The notes under the pieces are model-generated. The model did not search any database, was not told the origin of the DNA, and was given only the letters and a program-made list of their open reading frames with translations. Below are positions 6,282 to 7,963 of a stretch of 7,963 bases of DNA, in pieces. This stretch comes from Spirochaetota bacterium (GTDB lineage Bacteria; Spirochaetota; GWE2-31-10; MWDO01). The stretch covers positions 1 to 7,963 of the forward strand of contig JAGOCL010000107.1 of assembly GCA_017998755.1 (NCBI GenBank). The letters run 5' to 3'. The position numbers and the translations under genes were made by a program. Within the stretch, counting starts at the first letter, position 1. Every line of letters starts with the position of its first letter.

Positions 6282-7963
6282 TTATTTCATGCCGCTAGAT
6301 CCTTCCAAACGTCTTTTATCCCATTCGCCCTTATATATCGCGGCGATCTCTTTAGATTTGATAATCAATATATTTTCGTCGTTATTATTCGCCGCGTTGT
6401 CGCTCCAATTTGAAGAACCTGTTATCACAGTAGCGCCGTCTTTATCCCAATCGAGTATCATGACTTTATGATGGAGTTTTCCGCCCCGATCGCCTATATT
6501 AAAATAATTTCCATCGATTTTATATGGAACTCCCGCTTCTTGTAAATATTCTTCCTTCGAGTAGTATAATTGCGATTCGTCGTAAATTCCTTCTACGTCA
6601 AGACCTTCTCGGAATTTTTGTACAATCTCTTCGGTAAGTCCGGTATGCGTAAAAGAATACGCCATAAAATATATCGAAGATTCCGCCAAACTCGCCGAGT
6701 CGATTATATAGTCTATAGTTTTTCTTCCATAGTAAATATTAGGCGCGAATAGTATCTCGAATTCCGCGTTGTCTATAAAGTATTTAGTTATTTCGGGCGC
6801 CGGCGCGCTTCCATCTAGTCCCAACATATATTCAAACTGCTTTCGATAAGATTCGACCATATCGTTAGATTTGATTAAAAGAGAATTATTGTTATTCGAC
6901 AATAAACAAGTATCCGTCATATTAGTCGAGCCGGTATAAAGATATTTTGAGCCGTCGATTGTCGTAAATAACATAAATTTGTCGTGCATGATAGAATTGT
7001 TTATAAGAGCAAAGTCGGTAAAACTGGCGCATTCAGGGAAATCGATCCTTTTTTTGCCCTCAACGGGAAATTTTTTATCCAAAGCGTCGGCAATCCTGTA
7101 ATACGCTAGGTAATAATCGCCGGATAATTCGGATAATTTATCGTAACCGTCAAGATTACCGATAAACCTGACTCGAACCCCTCTCTCGATAGCTCTCTCA
7201 AGCGCTTGGATTACGTTTTCTCTATCTAACCCGTAAATCGCTATATCGAGCGGAAAAGACGGCGATTGATTATCAATCAATTCGATTATAGTATCGTCTA
7301 TCGTAGTATCTTCGCCCGGAGAGGTAAAGTAAATTTCAATATTGTCAAAATAATTTATCCCATAACTTCTCGAGCATATTTCCGAAGGGGCAAGCCCCGC
7401 TTTATATCCGATAAATTTCAAACTGCGCCTAACGCCGTCTCCGACGATTGGTATAGAAGAATCGTAAGTTAAAGAATTAGCGTCGGGGTCTTCGCAAATA
7501 TATTCTCCCATTGTCCATCTTATTTCAACGCCGGGAGTCGCGCAAGTCGCTCTGATTTCTCGATCAAACCGATATACGCCGCTATCTGAATCAACATTAA
7601 TCGGCGTTACCTTGATTTGCTCCAGCTCTATATTTCTAAATTGATACGAGCCCTTTTCGATCTTTTGAGTCGTTTTATGATAAAAATAGGTTATACCGTC
7701 GTCGCCAACTCCCTCGAATACGACCTCGTAATCTCCTTCAACCGCGTCGAATATATTAACCGCGATATCCGTCGCGCCAGACGGTATAATGTAATTCAAA
7801 TTTCTTTCAAAATTAGCTTTAATAAATTTTACGTTTATATTGGGTATTACGTTTGGAAGCGCAAAAGAAATTTTATACCCGACGGCGCCAACGCCGTTTT
7901 CCTCCGGAGAAAGCGCGACAGAGTTTGCCGGTTGATCGATAGAATTTGAACACGAGAATAACA
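6282..7963 (-). CDS. Phospholipase D-like (two-HKD) lipoprotein with a CHB_HEX_C-like domain, 5' truncated by window edge
   Basis: The frame is open to the right edge (at least 559 residues). An in-frame TTG at 7799-7797 is not the start: upstream codons include L-F-S-Cys at visible residues 1-4, a lipobox whose Cys would be lipidated after signal peptidase II cleavage. The signal peptide core lies outside. Residues about 30-115 form a beta-rich, Ig-like region. Residues about 122-200 (REIRATCATPGVEIRWTM, then SLKFIGYKAGLAPS) resemble the chitobiase/beta-hexosaminidase C-terminal domain. PLD half 1 has H326-D-K328 and GSTN (344-347), but Thr stands at the usual Asp position. Half 2 is canonical: H497, K499, D504, then GSSNWSDNAANNNDEN (from 515). 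Catalytic His and Lys are present in both halves, so phosphodiesterase activity (phospholipid or nucleic acid) is plausible; the substrate is unknown. The protein is exported and membrane-anchored, probably exposed. It is codirectional with the atp operon but separated by 250 bases with its own promoter. Confidence 0.85.
   Translation of the reverse strand, partial: LFSCSNSIDQPANSVALSPEENGVGAVGYKISFALPNVIPNINVKFIKANFERNLNYIIPSGATDIAVNIFDAVEGDYEVVFEGVGDDGITYFYHKTTQKIEKGSYQFRNIELEQIKVTPINVDSDSGVYRFDREIRATCATPGVEIRWTMGEYICEDPDANSLTYDSSIPIVGDGVRRSLKFIGYKAGLAPSEICSRSYGINYFDNIEIYFTSPGEDTTIDDTIIELIDNQSPSFPLDIAIYGLDRENVIQALERAIERGVRVRFIGNLDGYDKLSELSGDYYLAYYRIADALDKKFPVEGKKRIDFPECASFTDFALINNSIMHDKFMLFTTIDGSKYLYTGSTNMTDTCLLSNNNNSLLIKSNDMVESYRKQFEYMLGLDGSAPAPEITKYFIDNAEFEILFAPNIYYGRKTIDYIIDSASLAESSIYFMAYSFTHTGLTEEIVQKFREGLDVEGIYDESQLYYSKEEYLQEAGVPYKIDGNYFNIGDRGGKLHHKVMILDWDKDGATVITGSSNWSDNAANNNDENILIIKSKEIAAIYKGEWDKRRLEGSSGMK

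Noticed and set aside
6289..7472. Plus-strand open frames of 60-68 codons inside the PLD gene
   Set aside because: Short antisense shadows of a gene with clear catalytic motifs.
7617..7949. Plus-strand open frame of 110 codons opposite the lipoprotein N-terminus
   Set aside because: Arg/Tyr-rich shadow of the lipoprotein frame, which has a lipobox and continues into the PLD domains.
1..7963. CRISPR arrays, tRNA or rRNA genes, insertion sequences, defence systems
   Set aside because: No spaced direct repeats, cloverleaf, terminal inverted repeats or transposase/effector motifs were seen; almost all sequence is accounted for by the six main genes.

Overview
The window is a compact stretch of bacterial DNA, moderately AT-rich by eye, with many ATA, TCG and ACG codons. 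No phage, insertion sequence, CRISPR array or RNA gene is visible. Two traits suggest a spirochaete or another diderm lineage that uses V/A-type rotary ATPases. One is a V/A-type (not F-type) ATPase gene cluster. The other is a surface-lipoprotein-like PLD protein with a loose lipobox (LFS|C), a type common in spirochaetes. The organism cannot be fixed from this window; the B subunit is close in length and sequence to the archaeal/Thermus/Enterococcus forms.

Layout, left to right. (1) Positions 1-1152, plus strand: the C-terminal part of a large protein whose frame is open through the left edge. It has a helical HEAT-like region followed by a cyclic-nucleotide-binding domain, and resembles the tail of transporter-HEAT-cNMP fusion proteins. 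(2) Positions 6031-1153, minus strand: a tightly packed operon reading atpE, atpA, atpB, atpD, then a universal stress protein gene. Junctions are 4-base ATGA overlaps (E/A and D/usp) or gaps of 3-9 bases. A well-formed sigma-70-type promoter lies about 105 bases upstream of atpE, followed by a roughly 100-base leader. (3) Positions 6032-6281: a 250-base AT-rich intergenic region with that promoter, A-tracts, a 10-bp spaced inverted repeat and two compact dyads. (4) Positions 7963-6282, minus strand: a lipoprotein with an Ig-like N-terminal part, a chitobiase/hexosaminidase C-terminal-like domain and two phospholipase-D (HKD) half-sites. Its frame runs off the right edge, just past the lipobox cysteine.

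How the genes fit together. atpE, A, B and D encode the catalytic A3B3 head, part of the central rotor (D) and a peripheral-stalk subunit (E) of an ion-pumping or ATP-making V/A-ATPase. The rest of the complex (C, F, G/H, and membrane subunits I and K) is not in the window and cannot sit inside this operon, because the last gene (usp) is immediately followed by a convergent gene. The usp product lacks the usual ATP-binding glycine motif. Its translation appears coupled to atpD, so it is probably made together with the ATPase. The stop codons of usp and the convergent cNMP gene are directly adjacent, with no base between them. Nothing here amounts to a clearly new system. The most interesting points are the incomplete ATPase operon with its Usp passenger, the unusual PLD lipoprotein, and the structured atpE leader.
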